A stretch of DNA of 64,000 bases. Origin: SXIZ01 sp040079795. Its GTDB lineage: Bacteria > Pseudomonadota > Gammaproteobacteria > Methylococcales > Methylomonadaceae. A program made the translations under genes and the position numbers. Within the stretch, counting starts at the first letter, position 1; each line of letters begins with the position of its first letter. Below are positions 16,444 to 25,844 of this stretch, one piece after another. The stretch is taken from contig JBEBJQ010000002.1 in assembly GCA_040079795.1 (NCBI GenBank), positions 76,301 to 140,300 on the forward strand, written 5' to 3'. The notes under the pieces are model-generated. The model was given only the letters and a program-made list of their open reading frames with translations. It was not told the DNA's origin and searched no databases.

Positions 16444-17946
16444 ATGAGTAACAAACTTAACCTAAAAATAACCCAGGTTGCCCAGCAAGTTACTTATCCG
16501 CTTACATCTCGACGCCTGATTTATTCGGCTATTGCAGGGGGATTATGTTTATCTCTAAGCCATATCACCCATGCAACCGACACTAGCTTTCTACAGCCGA
16601 CTAATGAAGATACCTCGTTAAAAGCTGAGCTTATGGGTGCCCCAAATACGCGAATAACTCCACTCCAAAAATCGATTAAAAGCAGTTTCATTAGAAATAT
16701 TAGAGCCGCCATTGCCGCAAAGTGGCAGAACAATCGGATTAATGACCTGATAGCTGTTCTTAATGCCCAGACATTACCTGTAGAAGAATACCAAAAGATT
16801 ACCAAGATACCTGATAATAGTTTTAAACCTTTTGTAGGACAAAATCTTAGCTATGACAGTAACCTGCTTAGATTAGCCGATGATGGCGATGCTACAAAAG
16901 CGCTAGCAGGCCGGGATAAAAGCGATTTTATTAAACAAATTAGTGCCGGTATTGCTGCAAAATGGAGTTTCCAACGTCAATTACTAATGCTCAATGCAGT
17001 GGTCAACCAAACTTGGTACTCGACTTATCACGAGTTAGATTATTTAGGACGCAACATCCAGGCACATTGGAACTGGCAACTTGGAAACCTTTTAACCGGT
17101 GAAATCGGCTATGAAAATAAAGTGGTACAAGGGAATTTTAGTCAATTAAACTCTTTACTCAATAACTTACAAACCACTAACCGCTACTATGCCAATGGTG
17201 AATACCAGTTTTCTTCCGGCTGGTTTTTACAAGGCGGATTTACACATGCGAACAGCCGCTATAAATCTGATTTGTTGCAATATAACAATCTCGACACCGA
17301 TGCAAGCGTGGTCGGATTAAAATACCTCACGCAAAACAACAATCGGCTGGGCATAAAAGCCACCCTGACAGACGGGATATTTCCAAATCGCGAATTTACA
17401 ACAGGCAACGTTATCGATGACGCTTACACCCGCAATGATTTTGACTTTGAATGGGCGTGGCAATACAGTGTTAAAACCCGCGTTGATGGAACCATAGGCT
17501 ATGCGCAACAAAGGTTTAAACACTTGCATAAACGGGATTTTTCCGCGCCCACCGCAAACATCAATATTGCCTGGGAAATTAGTGGAAAAACCGCCTTGCG
17601 TTTAACAGGCTGGCGTGACATTCAATTGGCGAATAACCGGGATGCCAATTTCATTTTGTCGCAAGGGCTAAAGCTAACCCCTATGTGGCTTCCGACGCCC
17701 AAGTTGCAGATTACCCTCCCTATGTCTTATGAAAACCAGGAATATTTAGGAGATCCTGGTTTTGTCAGTAAATCAGCTAACGCCGAACAAGATGACGTCT
17801 CGAAAATTGGCCTTAATGTGGATTACAGTCCCTTTGACAATGCCAAAATGTCTTTTTTTATCCAGTTTGAAGACCGTAGCTCCACTAACTTAACCCGCAA
17901 CTATCAATCCAAAGCCATCGGGCTGGACATGCAATTGGATTTTTAG
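16444..17946 (+). CDS. EpsL-like outer-membrane beta-barrel protein
   Basis: 500 residues with a long signal region (membrane segment about 25-42, ending near THA) and a beta-barrel C-terminal part rich in alternating aromatic strands (FKPFVGQNLSYDSNLLRL, WSFQRQLLMLNAVVNQTWY) and a terminal phenylalanine (MQLDF). The pattern matches the EpsL family linked to exosortase-associated EPS clusters. It lies 190 bp after the EpsG-like gene and closes the cassette. A transport or anchoring role at the outer membrane is inferred from the family. No exosortase, glycosyltransferase or flippase follows in this window. Confidence 0.75.
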   Translation: MSNKLNLKITQVAQQVTYPLTSRRLIYSAIAGGLCLSLSHITHATDTSFLQPTNEDTSLKAELMGAPNTRITPLQKSIKSSFIRNIRAAIAAKWQNNRINDLIAVLNAQTLPVEEYQKITKIPDNSFKPFVGQNLSYDSNLLRLADDGDATKALAGRDKSDFIKQISAGIAAKWSFQRQLLMLNAVVNQTWYSTYHELDYLGRNIQAHWNWQLGNLLTGEIGYENKVVQGNFSQLNSLLNNLQTTNRYYANGEYQFSSGWFLQGGFTHANSRYKSDLLQYNNLDTDASVVGLKYLTQNNNRLGIKATLTDGIFPNREFTTGNVIDDAYTRNDFDFEWAWQYSVKTRVDGTIGYAQQRFKHLHKRDFSAPTANINIAWEISGKTALRLTGWRDIQLANNRDANFILSQGLKLTPMWLPTPKLQITLPMSYENQEYLGDPGFVSKSANAEQDDVSKIGLNVDYSPFDNAKMSFFIQFEDRSSTNLTRNYQSKAIGLDMQLDF

Positions 17947-17963
17947 TTTACAGCCGAACAGGA

Positions 17964-18431
17964 CTAACCAGAAAGGTCAATCTGCTTAGGAACACCCTGA
18001 CAATAAGACGCTTTAGGATTAATCAGAAAGCGCCCCTTCATCGCAGTGCGCCCTATGAGCATCCGAAAGCGCATATTATCCCGATTCGTTAAAGTCATTT
18101 CAGCCAGAAAAAGTAGCGACCCAATCAAAACCGGCGTTTCAATGACATAGCGTCGTTGTTTATGCCCCCCGGAATCAGACACCAAACGCCGGTCTTTAAT
18201 CTTTGCGTGACATTCAATGACCCGCTCAGTATTCAATTGCTCAGGATGGATTGCAAACATGACCCAATGTTCATTGCCTTTATAATAGGGATCGATCAAA
18301 AACGCATGCAAAGCGGAAGAACGCGCACCCGTATCAATTTTAGCTTTAATGCGTGCAATCTTTAACTCAGGCAAAGCCAACCATTCCCGCCAACCTAATA
18401 ATGCTAATCCCGGATCGCCAATACAGGTCAT
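17964..18431 (-). CDS. Retropepsin-like aspartic protease (RimB/ATP-dependent zinc protease family)
   Basis: 155 residues with the family's hallmark KAKIDTGARSSALHA (about residues 29-43), where the DTGA triad is a retropepsin-type catalytic site, and the C-terminal RMLIGRTAMKGRFLINP. The family is annotated as ATP-dependent zinc protease or RimB; in some bacteria it sits next to RimK and trims its glutamate tails. No rimK is nearby here. It is the last gene of a three-gene minus-strand set, 6 bp after an unknown coiled-coil gene. Function is likely peptide trimming or regulation; the substrate is unknown. Confidence 0.8.
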   Translation of the reverse strand: MTCIGDPGLALLGWREWLALPELKIARIKAKIDTGARSSALHAFLIDPYYKGNEHWVMFAIHPEQLNTERVIECHAKIKDRRLVSDSGGHKQRRYVIETPVLIGSLLFLAEMTLTNRDNMRFRMLIGRTAMKGRFLINPKASYCQGVPKQIDLSG

Positions 18432-18437
18432 CGCGTT

Positions 18438-18971
18438 TTATTTATATTGCAGTAATTGCAAAGTTTTTTCAGGAAGCTGACTCTGCCCTTCACTTTTCAG
18501 GGTCATACGGGTATCTTCCTGAATCGTCGACATCAATCGAACCAATTGCATTTCCCGTTGCACTTTTTCATCCACCGTTTTTGCTTCCCACATAGCGTTA
18601 AGTAATTGTTTGGCATGATGATGAATCGTAAACGCAACAACCTCCGGCAACTGCGTATAACTATTTTGAATTGAAATTTTTAATTGATCCAACGCCGCAA
18701 GGTACTGTTTGTAATCTTTAATATCTTGCTGACACTTGGTTTTCAACATCACCAGCTGCGTTTGATGTGTTGTTTTCAACACCGCCAACTCATGCTCTAA
18801 CTGCACACTGCGTATTTTTAACTGCCCAACCAGGTCATTTTCTGCCAACGCCTGCCGGTGTTTAAGCTGCTGCTGCTGTGCTTGATTATTGATCCGCCAG
18901 CTCAATTGTTCATCTTTCAGTGCTCGCCAAATATCAATAACCTGCGCGCCCCACTGTTTTACTTTCGGCAT
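18438..18971 (-). CDS. Unknown coiled-coil protein
   Basis: About 177 residues, strongly helical and rich in Q, K, L and E (NQAQQQQLKHRQALAEND; LEHELAVLKTTHQTQLVML), with no signal peptide and no membrane segment. I choose the ATG at 18971, 5 nt after the stop of the upstream gene; a TTG at 18989 would overlap that gene. It lies between a two-pass membrane protein and a retropepsin-like protein with almost no gaps, so the three are probably one operon. I recognise no family. A scaffold or membrane-associated partner of the upstream protein is possible. Confidence 0.6.
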   Translation of the reverse strand: MPKVKQWGAQVIDIWRALKDEQLSWRINNQAQQQQLKHRQALAENDLVGQLKIRSVQLEHELAVLKTTHQTQLVMLKTKCQQDIKDYKQYLAALDQLKISIQNSYTQLPEVVAFTIHHHAKQLLNAMWEAKTVDEKVQREMQLVRLMSTIQEDTRMTLKSEGQSQLPEKTLQLLQYK

Positions 18972-18975
18972 ATAG

Positions 18976-19518
18976 TTACATAAACTCAATAATGTGTTGC
19001 TGCAATTTTAACAAACTATCCACATCATAATCACGAATGTAAGCCTTTAATTCTTTTTGCAAGTGTTGGTAGGTCTGTTTAGAAATGCTGTTACTAATAC
19101 GTTTCAAATCTCGCCGAATGGTTTTAGATAACTGTTGCGTATGTTTGAGGTTATTTGCCCGTAATAAACGCTTACGCTTAAATTCAGTAAAATACAGACG
19201 TTGCTGCTTTTTGCCGGCAAGATATTTTAAAAAGTTTTCCCTCTTTAACACCCTGGAGCATAAATGCCTTTCCGCACTGGCGTAAGATGAGAAATAACCA
19301 TAAAGCTGTTGGAAAACTGTTTTCAACAATACGCTAAAGCCGAGCATTAACAACATGGCACTGCCAACCAGTAAAGTTTCTGTTCCAACTAAAAGCAACA
19401 CATTTGATAAACCCAGCCAATTACTACGGTAAAAGCCAGTCATGATAATAAAGATAACTATAGCGGTAGCCAATAAATAAAACGCCAACCGAATAATCAG
19501 AGAGGATATAAACGTCAT
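18976..19518 (-). CDS. Unknown two-pass membrane protein with basic helical tail
   Basis: 180 residues. Two membrane segments (about 6-27 LIIRLAFYLLATAIVIFIIM and 38-66) are followed by a basic, helical cytoplasmic tail (KRKRLLRANNLKHTQQLSKT) of about 100 residues. It is the first gene of the three-gene set ending with the retropepsin-like protein. I recognise no family. Its tail and the neighbouring coiled-coil protein could interact, which is inference only. Confidence 0.6.
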   Translation of the reverse strand: MTFISSLIIRLAFYLLATAIVIFIIMTGFYRSNWLGLSNVLLLVGTETLLVGSAMLLMLGFSVLLKTVFQQLYGYFSSYASAERHLCSRVLKRENFLKYLAGKKQQRLYFTEFKRKRLLRANNLKHTQQLSKTIRRDLKRISNSISKQTYQHLQKELKAYIRDYDVDSLLKLQQHIIEFM

Positions 19519-19722
19519 TAATACTAATGATCGATTAAATTAAAAATTGGTAATAAATCCATTTTGTTTAAACTATCTGATTAGGCAAAAAGTAAAAACG
19601 GGAAAAGTCATTTCCGTAGGAATGGATTTAGTCTAAAGCAAGCAGAGATTGGTCAGGAAACAACCAAGCTCTGCAAAATTGACGAGCGCGATAAAATAAA
19701 CAACGACGCAGAGACTAAGAAT

Positions 19723-20616
19723 TTAAGCCTTACAATAAGAAGGTATCCAGCTACGCTCAATCATATACTCAGGCAATTGATTAAAATCAAAAGACTCCCC
19801 GTCTTTAATCATTTGCTGTACATTAAATAACAGGCCCACTTCGGGGATGTCATTAAAGAACAAAGTATAAAAAGGCTTTACCAACCATTTGGAGACTTTC
19901 ATGCCAATTGCGCCAATAAAATTACGCCGCTGACCAACATGTGCCACTTCATCAATGGTAATTTCATCCAGGAGTAATTTCATGCGTTCCCGCACTTCTG
20001 GCTCATCCGCCAGAATGTCATCAAATAAACGGTCTAAATGGCAATAATAAGTAACGCCCATCAATTCAGTCACAAATGCCGGGGTATCCATTAAAAAACC
20101 GGGTAGTTTAGGAAACTGTTCGTAAACTTTTTCTTTCCAAGGGCTTAACGGCACCCATTCGACTTTATCCAAGCCGCAAGTACGCAACATTTCATCAAAT
20201 AAGCGCACATGGCAAAACTCTTCTGCCAAATGCACCCGGCTGATTTTGTCCTCTACGGTGTGTGAGTTGGCCATGTCGGGTACCGCATCCCAGGCACCTT
20301 TGATGCCCACCCACTCGTGACGGGCAAATTTATACATGCCGGTAAGCATTAAGGTCATCCGATCCAAACTTTTCGGATTATCCTGCATATCAACATAATT
20401 ACGGTAAAACGCCTCTGGATTTTCCAAGGGTTTACGTAATTTAACCGGATTGTCTTGAAAAAACTTCAGCCGTGCGCGCTTTTTAGCTAAATCTTTTTCT
20501 GCCTCATATAACTCACCGCCATGTTGCTGCGTAAACTCCCAGTAATGTTCAAAATTTTCTTTACGTTGCTGGGCGTTTGCAGGTGTAAAAACAGAAAGAA
20601 ATTTAGCAGTTGGCAT
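19723..20616 (-). CDS. Ferritin-like di-iron protein of unknown function
   Basis: 297 residues with two ExxH motifs in a helical bundle: HLAEEFCHVRLFDEML (about 130-145) and DEITIDEVAHVGQRRNF (about 218-234). Extra glutamates are at KFARHEW (about 98) and FVTELMGV (about 182), giving a full di-iron ligand set as in the ferritin/rubrerythrin/MiaE superfamily. No transmembrane or signal segment. GGAAG lies about 9 nt before the ATG. It is monocistronic. The fold suggests an oxygen- or peroxide-using iron protein or hydroxylase, but I cannot assign a substrate. Confidence 0.7.
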   Translation of the reverse strand: MPTAKFLSVFTPANAQQRKENFEHYWEFTQQHGGELYEAEKDLAKKRARLKFFQDNPVKLRKPLENPEAFYRNYVDMQDNPKSLDRMTLMLTGMYKFARHEWVGIKGAWDAVPDMANSHTVEDKISRVHLAEEFCHVRLFDEMLRTCGLDKVEWVPLSPWKEKVYEQFPKLPGFLMDTPAFVTELMGVTYYCHLDRLFDDILADEPEVRERMKLLLDEITIDEVAHVGQRRNFIGAIGMKVSKWLVKPFYTLFFNDIPEVGLLFNVQQMIKDGESFDFNQLPEYMIERSWIPSYCKA

Positions 20617-20782
20617 AATTATTGACTTCCGTATTATAAAAAATTGCTTGCATTATACTCGACATTTAAAAAAACCACACAACCTAAAGTGAATTGATTC
20701 TGTCCGGATTTTAAGGCTATTTTGCTAAAAACATTACCGTCAAAAACATTCAATTCCAGACAGCTCAATCAAAGCAGCCTAT

Positions 20783-23527
20783 TTAGTACCCCACGCCTTT
20801 CGGCTTACAATGCAGTTCGTTAATAAAGTCCAAACTATATTGGGCGTTATAATCTGGCATGTCAGGCGCTTTATATGCAAAACCTTGATCGTCTTTACTA
20901 ATAACTAATGACCAGCCGCTAACGTAGTCACGGATAAAACGGCCTTCAGCGTAGCGTTCCTTTGGATTATAGAAGTTATTGCTGTACTGTTGGGTAGCAC
21001 AATTAAAGAGCGCTTTGGCTTTGGCGGTTTCACAGCCACTTGCGGGAGTCAATTGTATGTCGATGTTGTTTAAGGCGTCGGTGTTGATCGGGTAATCTAT
21101 TTCGTTAAAGTCGTTGCGCCTGAAAAAAATCCTTCCTATCGAACGGGCATATTGCTTTTTAACAGTCTGTGGGTTAATCGGCAAGCTGAATTCACCATCG
21201 TTTAAGCTGGCGGTATAACTGGATGGATCACTCGCTACGCTAATTTTCACGTCGTAGAGTGGATTGCCGGTGCAACTGTTGCGGATTTTACCAATCACTG
21301 TTTTAGGGCTGTCTAGCAACAGCACCTGTAAGGCATAATGGTAGTCACTACTTGGTTTAGACAGAGAGCGGGTAGCTATGGGGTTTTTGTTGGTGATTTT
21401 TAATTTGTAATATCCATCGACAGGCAAGCTGCCTTGTACCAGAATGCTTTCGCCTGTCCGGGTCGTCAGGGTTGCCAGTGAATGGTCAGCAGCATCAAAT
21501 AATTCGACTTGCGGATCAATCTGAGCACCTACCAGGACTTCCAGTTTGTAAATAACGCCTTTTTGAGCATAAAAATTATACCAATCAATCTTGTTGGATT
21601 CTAACGCCCGCTCAGGTTCGGGTATATTAACCAGCAGGCTTAAAGCGTTAGCAGAGGTCTTAGGGGCGTTTTCAATTACGACTTTTTGAGTAGCCGTAAT
21701 GCTTTTACCCTGTATATCAACCGCAGTTAAGGTAACAATAAAGGTACCCGGATCGTTAAAGGTCATGCTGGTTAGTTTGCCTGTAGCTTGTTGTATCTGT
21801 GCAGCTTTGGCGCTCATCAAGGCTTTAGTAGCAACGACTTCCAGCTCTGCGCGCCATTGATAGCTAGCACTGTCTATAAATCCACTGGCATCCAGAGTAA
21901 CTGATAGTGGCACTACACCTCTGGAAGGACTCAAAGAAAAGCTGGGGGGTTTTGTCAGCGTTGGAACTGGCGCAGCAGTTACTGTTGTTATTGGCGCAAG
22001 CGTTGGAGTGGAAATAAGCGTCGGCGCAGGGGTTAGCGTTAAGGTTGGTGTTGACGTCGGTTTTTGCGTAGCAGTAGGCGTCGGAATTAAAGTTGTTATG
22101 GGAGGAGTTGGCGTTGGACAAGTCTGTATTCTCCAGGCGGGATCTTTTTGATCTAAATAAGTGATTAATACCGAGTCGCTGGTGGTAAGGCAATTGTTAT
22201 TTTCTAAATACAAATATCCAGCTCCGGCGCCAATATTCGTTAACTTGGTTAACGTTCCGGGAATAATACCGCTAAGTTGGTTACGGCTTAAATCGAAATA
22301 AACCAACTTTGCCAAATTTCCCAACTCATTTGGGATACTGCCGCTCAATTGGTTATTGGATAAGTAAAGGTACTGTAGCTGCGACAACTGCCCCAGTGTC
22401 GTCGGAATCATACCGCTAAGTTGGTTATTGTTTAACATAAGCGTTTGCAATTGGCTCAAGTTCCCTAGTGCAGCTGGAATCGAACCGCTGAATTGATTAT
22501 AGTCCAGCAAAAGCGTCTGCAACTGTGCCAAATTCCCCAGTGAAGCTGGAATACTGCCACTGAGTTGATTGCTCTCAAGATATAGCCCCAGCAATTGCGG
22601 TAAATTGCCTAATTCTATTGGGATGCTGCCGGTGAGTTGATTATTTTTCAGGTAAAAATACTGCAATTGTGACAATTGCCCCAAAGAAGAGGGAATGCTG
22701 CCACTGAGTTGATTTTTATCCAAACGCAGATTTTGCAGCTGCGTCAGCTTCCCTAACTCAGCTGGGATCGTACCGCTAAATTGATTATTGTTTAACTGAA
22801 GATTCAGCAACTGGGCCAATTGTCCGATCGAAGCCGGTATTGCGCCACTGAGCTGGTTTCCATGTAAGAAAAGACTTTGTAACTGCAGCAAGTTACCTAG
22901 CTCTGTGGGAAGTACGCCACTAAGTTGGTTATAGTGTAAGCTAAGATTTTGCAACTGCGTCAAGTTCCCTAGACTAGCTGGAACCGAACCAGTAAGTTGA
23001 TTGCTGCCTAAATGAATATACTGCAACTGCGTCAACTGTCCGAATGCAACCGGTATTGAACCGCTGAGTTGATTGAAACCCAAGTCAAGCCTTTGCAACT
23101 GCATCAAATTTGCCAACTCCGCAGGAATTGTGCCAGTGACTTGGTTATCAAATAATGAAAACTGCAACAACTGGGTCAAGTTCCCAAGGGTAACAGGGAT
23201 AGTGCCATTCAGCTGGTTGTTGTTCAAGCGGAGAGTCTGCAACTGCGCCAAGTTCCCCAATGCAGCAGGAATAGAACCACTAAGCTGATTACCCCCTAAA
23301 TTAAGAGAAAGGACATTATTGCCAGCGCCACCACAAAAAATCCCATACCAGCTACATTCTGTACCGGCCGCACCTAACCAGCCTGTTTTGTTAATCCAAT
23401 TGGCTCCGTTAGTGCTGTTATACAAGGCAACGAGTGCATCCCGCTCAGTGCTTGGGATAGCCGCATTTACCTGACAAGAACCGGTTAACAGTGCCAGGGT
23501 AAAAAATAGTTTAAAGCAGTGGCGCAT
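20783..23527 (-). CDS. Secreted plant-type LRR protein, paralogue 1 (about 15 repeats)
   Basis: About 914 residues. A signal peptide (MRHCFKLFFTLALLTGSCQV) precedes a cap with WYGIFCG, then about fifteen 24-residue leucine-rich repeats of the plant-type form LxxLxLxxNQLSGSIP (about 80-450). A threonine/proline linker follows (about 475-535), then a PKD-like domain (SRGVVPLSVTLDASG), a pre-peptidase-type domain (about 630-740) and a C-terminal domain shared with the two neighbours, ending HCKPKGVGY. I chose the ATG at 23527, 5 nt after GGAG, because all three paralogues have this arrangement. Surface adhesion or binding is likely; ligand unknown. Confidence 0.85.
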   Translation of the reverse strand: MRHCFKLFFTLALLTGSCQVNAAIPSTERDALVALYNSTNGANWINKTGWLGAAGTECSWYGIFCGGAGNNVLSLNLGGNQLSGSIPAALGNLAQLQTLRLNNNQLNGTIPVTLGNLTQLLQFSLFDNQVTGTIPAELANLMQLQRLDLGFNQLSGSIPVAFGQLTQLQYIHLGSNQLTGSVPASLGNLTQLQNLSLHYNQLSGVLPTELGNLLQLQSLFLHGNQLSGAIPASIGQLAQLLNLQLNNNQFSGTIPAELGKLTQLQNLRLDKNQLSGSIPSSLGQLSQLQYFYLKNNQLTGSIPIELGNLPQLLGLYLESNQLSGSIPASLGNLAQLQTLLLDYNQFSGSIPAALGNLSQLQTLMLNNNQLSGMIPTTLGQLSQLQYLYLSNNQLSGSIPNELGNLAKLVYFDLSRNQLSGIIPGTLTKLTNIGAGAGYLYLENNNCLTTSDSVLITYLDQKDPAWRIQTCPTPTPPITTLIPTPTATQKPTSTPTLTLTPAPTLISTPTLAPITTVTAAPVPTLTKPPSFSLSPSRGVVPLSVTLDASGFIDSASYQWRAELEVVATKALMSAKAAQIQQATGKLTSMTFNDPGTFIVTLTAVDIQGKSITATQKVVIENAPKTSANALSLLVNIPEPERALESNKIDWYNFYAQKGVIYKLEVLVGAQIDPQVELFDAADHSLATLTTRTGESILVQGSLPVDGYYKLKITNKNPIATRSLSKPSSDYHYALQVLLLDSPKTVIGKIRNSCTGNPLYDVKISVASDPSSYTASLNDGEFSLPINPQTVKKQYARSIGRIFFRRNDFNEIDYPINTDALNNIDIQLTPASGCETAKAKALFNCATQQYSNNFYNPKERYAEGRFIRDYVSGWSLVISKDDQGFAYKAPDMPDYNAQYSLDFINELHCKPKGVGY

Positions 23528-23652
23528 TGGTGCTCCAAGAGTTACAAAGTTCATGTCAGTTAAAAAAAATCGTCAAGCGGGCTGATGCCTTTTCGTAGCT
23601 TATGTGCGGATGACATCCCCATGCATTAGGGCTTACGAACATACTGATCCGG

Positions 23653-25695
23653 TTAATATCCCGCGCCTTTGGGCTTGCAATGCAGTGTATTAATAAAATC
23701 CAGAGAGTATTGCGCATTATAATTTTGCATGCCGGGAGCCTTATAAGCGAAACCTACATCATTTTTACCGATGATTAACGACCAGCCACTGTCATAATCA
23801 CGGATAAACCGGTCATTTTCATAACGTTCTGTAGCGTTATAGAAGTTTTCACTGTATAGCCTGGCAGCACAATTAAAGATTGTTTTAGCTTTAACTGTTT
23901 CACACCCTTGTTCTGGGGTAAGTTGAATTTCAACATCATCGAGGTTATCCGTATTAATGAGCAACTCCGCCTCCTTGAAATCATTGCGCCTGAAATTAAT
24001 CCGCCCTGCCGAACGCGTTTGAATCCCTTTAACCGCTTTCGAATCAATCGGCAAACTAAACTCACCATCACTTAAGCTGGCGGTATAGCTCCAAGGATTG
24101 CTTACCACACTGATTTGAACATCATTAACGGGATTACCCGTACAACTGTTACGAATTTTACCGATCACTGTTTTAGGGTTATCCACCAGCAACACCTGCA
24201 ACGCATAGTTAAAATGATTGCTAGGCTTAGGAAGCGAGCGGGCAACTATAGGATTTTTATTGGTAATCTTTAATTTATAATAGCCATCAGCAGGTAAACT
24301 GCCCTGCACCAAAATACTCTCGCCAGTCTTAGTGACCACTGATGCCATTGGCTTATCCGCAGCATTAAATAACTCCACCAGCGGACTTATACCCTCGCCC
24401 ACTGCAATTTCCAGTTTATAGGTGACCCCTTTTTGCCCATAAAAACGATACCAATCGACTTTATCAGCTTCCAATACCCGCTCTGTTTTTGGCACATTAA
24501 TCAGCAAACTCATCATACTAGGAGATTTAGCGCCAGAGGCTACTGCAACAATAATTTGTTTGGTTGCCGAAACGCTTTTCCCCTGTTTGTCCGTCGCTTT
24601 TAAAATAATATTAAACGTACCCGCATCATTAAATGTCATGCTGGTTAACTTGCCGATAGTGGGTTTTGGCGGAGAAATTTTAGCCGCACCGATAACCTCG
24701 CTACGCCATTCATAACGCTCTGCCGCATCAAAAATACCGTCAGCATCAAGCGTTACTGTTAAAGGTGCAACACCTTTAGCGGGAATCACGTTGGTATCCT
24801 TAAGTGTCACTATAGGCGCTGGTGTGGGAACCGGTGTGGGCGTAGGTGCAAGGGTCAGAGCAGGTTTAACAGGACAATTTTGGGTTTTCCAGTTAGGGTC
24901 TTTCTGATCTAAATATTTGATTAATGCTGCATCAGTAGTAGTGAGGCAATTGTTACCCATCAATCTAATGGCTTGAAGATTTGTCAAGCGCGTTAGGGAA
25001 ACCGGAATGCTGCCACTGAGTTTATTGTAATGTAAGTAAAGGCGCACCAGCTTCGTCAATTGTCCCAATTCGGTAGGGATAGTGCCGGCAAGTTCATTGG
25101 TGTCTAGATGCAAAAACAACAACTGGGATAATTGCCCTAATGCGGCAGGAATATTACCACTGAGTTTATTGCCATCTAAATAAAGGGTCTGCAAACGCGA
25201 TAACTGTCCGAATGTGGCAGGGATACTACCGCTAATTTGATTATTATATAAATCAAGATACAACAGCTGCGACAATTTCCCCAATTCAACAGGGATGCTA
25301 CCGCTGAACTGGTTGCTATTTAAATGAAACTCCTGCAATTGTAACAACTGCCCTAATTCCTTGGGAAGGCTGCCACTAAGCTTGTTCTCACCCAAGTAAA
25401 GATTTTGCAATTTGGACAACTGCCCCAATATGGGAGGAATGGTACCGATCAGATTGTTATTATTTAATCTAAGCGATATGACATTTTTAGCACCGGTATC
25501 ACAAGCAACGCCAAACCAGTTACATTCAGTGCCAGCCGCACCCAGCCAACCGGTCTTATTCGTCCATTTAGCACCATTAGCGCTGTTGTATAACGCAACC
25601 AGCGCATTTCGTTCAGCGACAGGAACAGCTGCATTGGCCTGAGCAGCACTTATTAACAGCGCCAACGAAAAAAAAAGCTTTAAAACAATACCCAT
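23653..25695 (-). CDS. Secreted plant-type LRR protein, paralogue 2 (about 7 repeats)
   Basis: 680 residues, built like its neighbour but shorter. Signal peptide (MGIVLKLFFSLALLISAAQA), cap with WFGVACDTG, seven LRRs (LGQLSKLQNLYLGENKLSG and on), a short proline/threonine linker (PTPTPVPTPAP), a PKD-like domain (NVIPAKGVAPLTVTLDADG), a pre-peptidase-type domain (TERVLEADKVDWYRFYGQ) and the shared C-terminal domain (GKIRNSCTGNPVNDVQISVV ... HCKPKGAGY). GGAG lies 6 nt before the ATG. It follows paralogue 3 and precedes paralogue 1 on the minus strand, with short gaps of about 125-150 bp. Confidence 0.87.
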   Translation of the reverse strand: MGIVLKLFFSLALLISAAQANAAVPVAERNALVALYNSANGAKWTNKTGWLGAAGTECNWFGVACDTGAKNVISLRLNNNNLIGTIPPILGQLSKLQNLYLGENKLSGSLPKELGQLLQLQEFHLNSNQFSGSIPVELGKLSQLLYLDLYNNQISGSIPATFGQLSRLQTLYLDGNKLSGNIPAALGQLSQLLFLHLDTNELAGTIPTELGQLTKLVRLYLHYNKLSGSIPVSLTRLTNLQAIRLMGNNCLTTTDAALIKYLDQKDPNWKTQNCPVKPALTLAPTPTPVPTPAPIVTLKDTNVIPAKGVAPLTVTLDADGIFDAAERYEWRSEVIGAAKISPPKPTIGKLTSMTFNDAGTFNIILKATDKQGKSVSATKQIIVAVASGAKSPSMMSLLINVPKTERVLEADKVDWYRFYGQKGVTYKLEIAVGEGISPLVELFNAADKPMASVVTKTGESILVQGSLPADGYYKLKITNKNPIVARSLPKPSNHFNYALQVLLVDNPKTVIGKIRNSCTGNPVNDVQISVVSNPWSYTASLSDGEFSLPIDSKAVKGIQTRSAGRINFRRNDFKEAELLINTDNLDDVEIQLTPEQGCETVKAKTIFNCAARLYSENFYNATERYENDRFIRDYDSGWSLIIGKNDVGFAYKAPGMQNYNAQYSLDFINTLHCKPKGAGY

Positions 25696-25844
25696 CGGTT
25701 ACTCCGATTATTACAAATTAGATGTTAGTTAAAAATGCCAGGTAGTAGGCGCGGTTTTTGCGTGCGCCCCTAAGGTCTCCATGACAAATTTTCAACTATA
25801 ACAATTGCGGCATCTGTAATCAAGGAAGTTACCATTAAGTTAAA

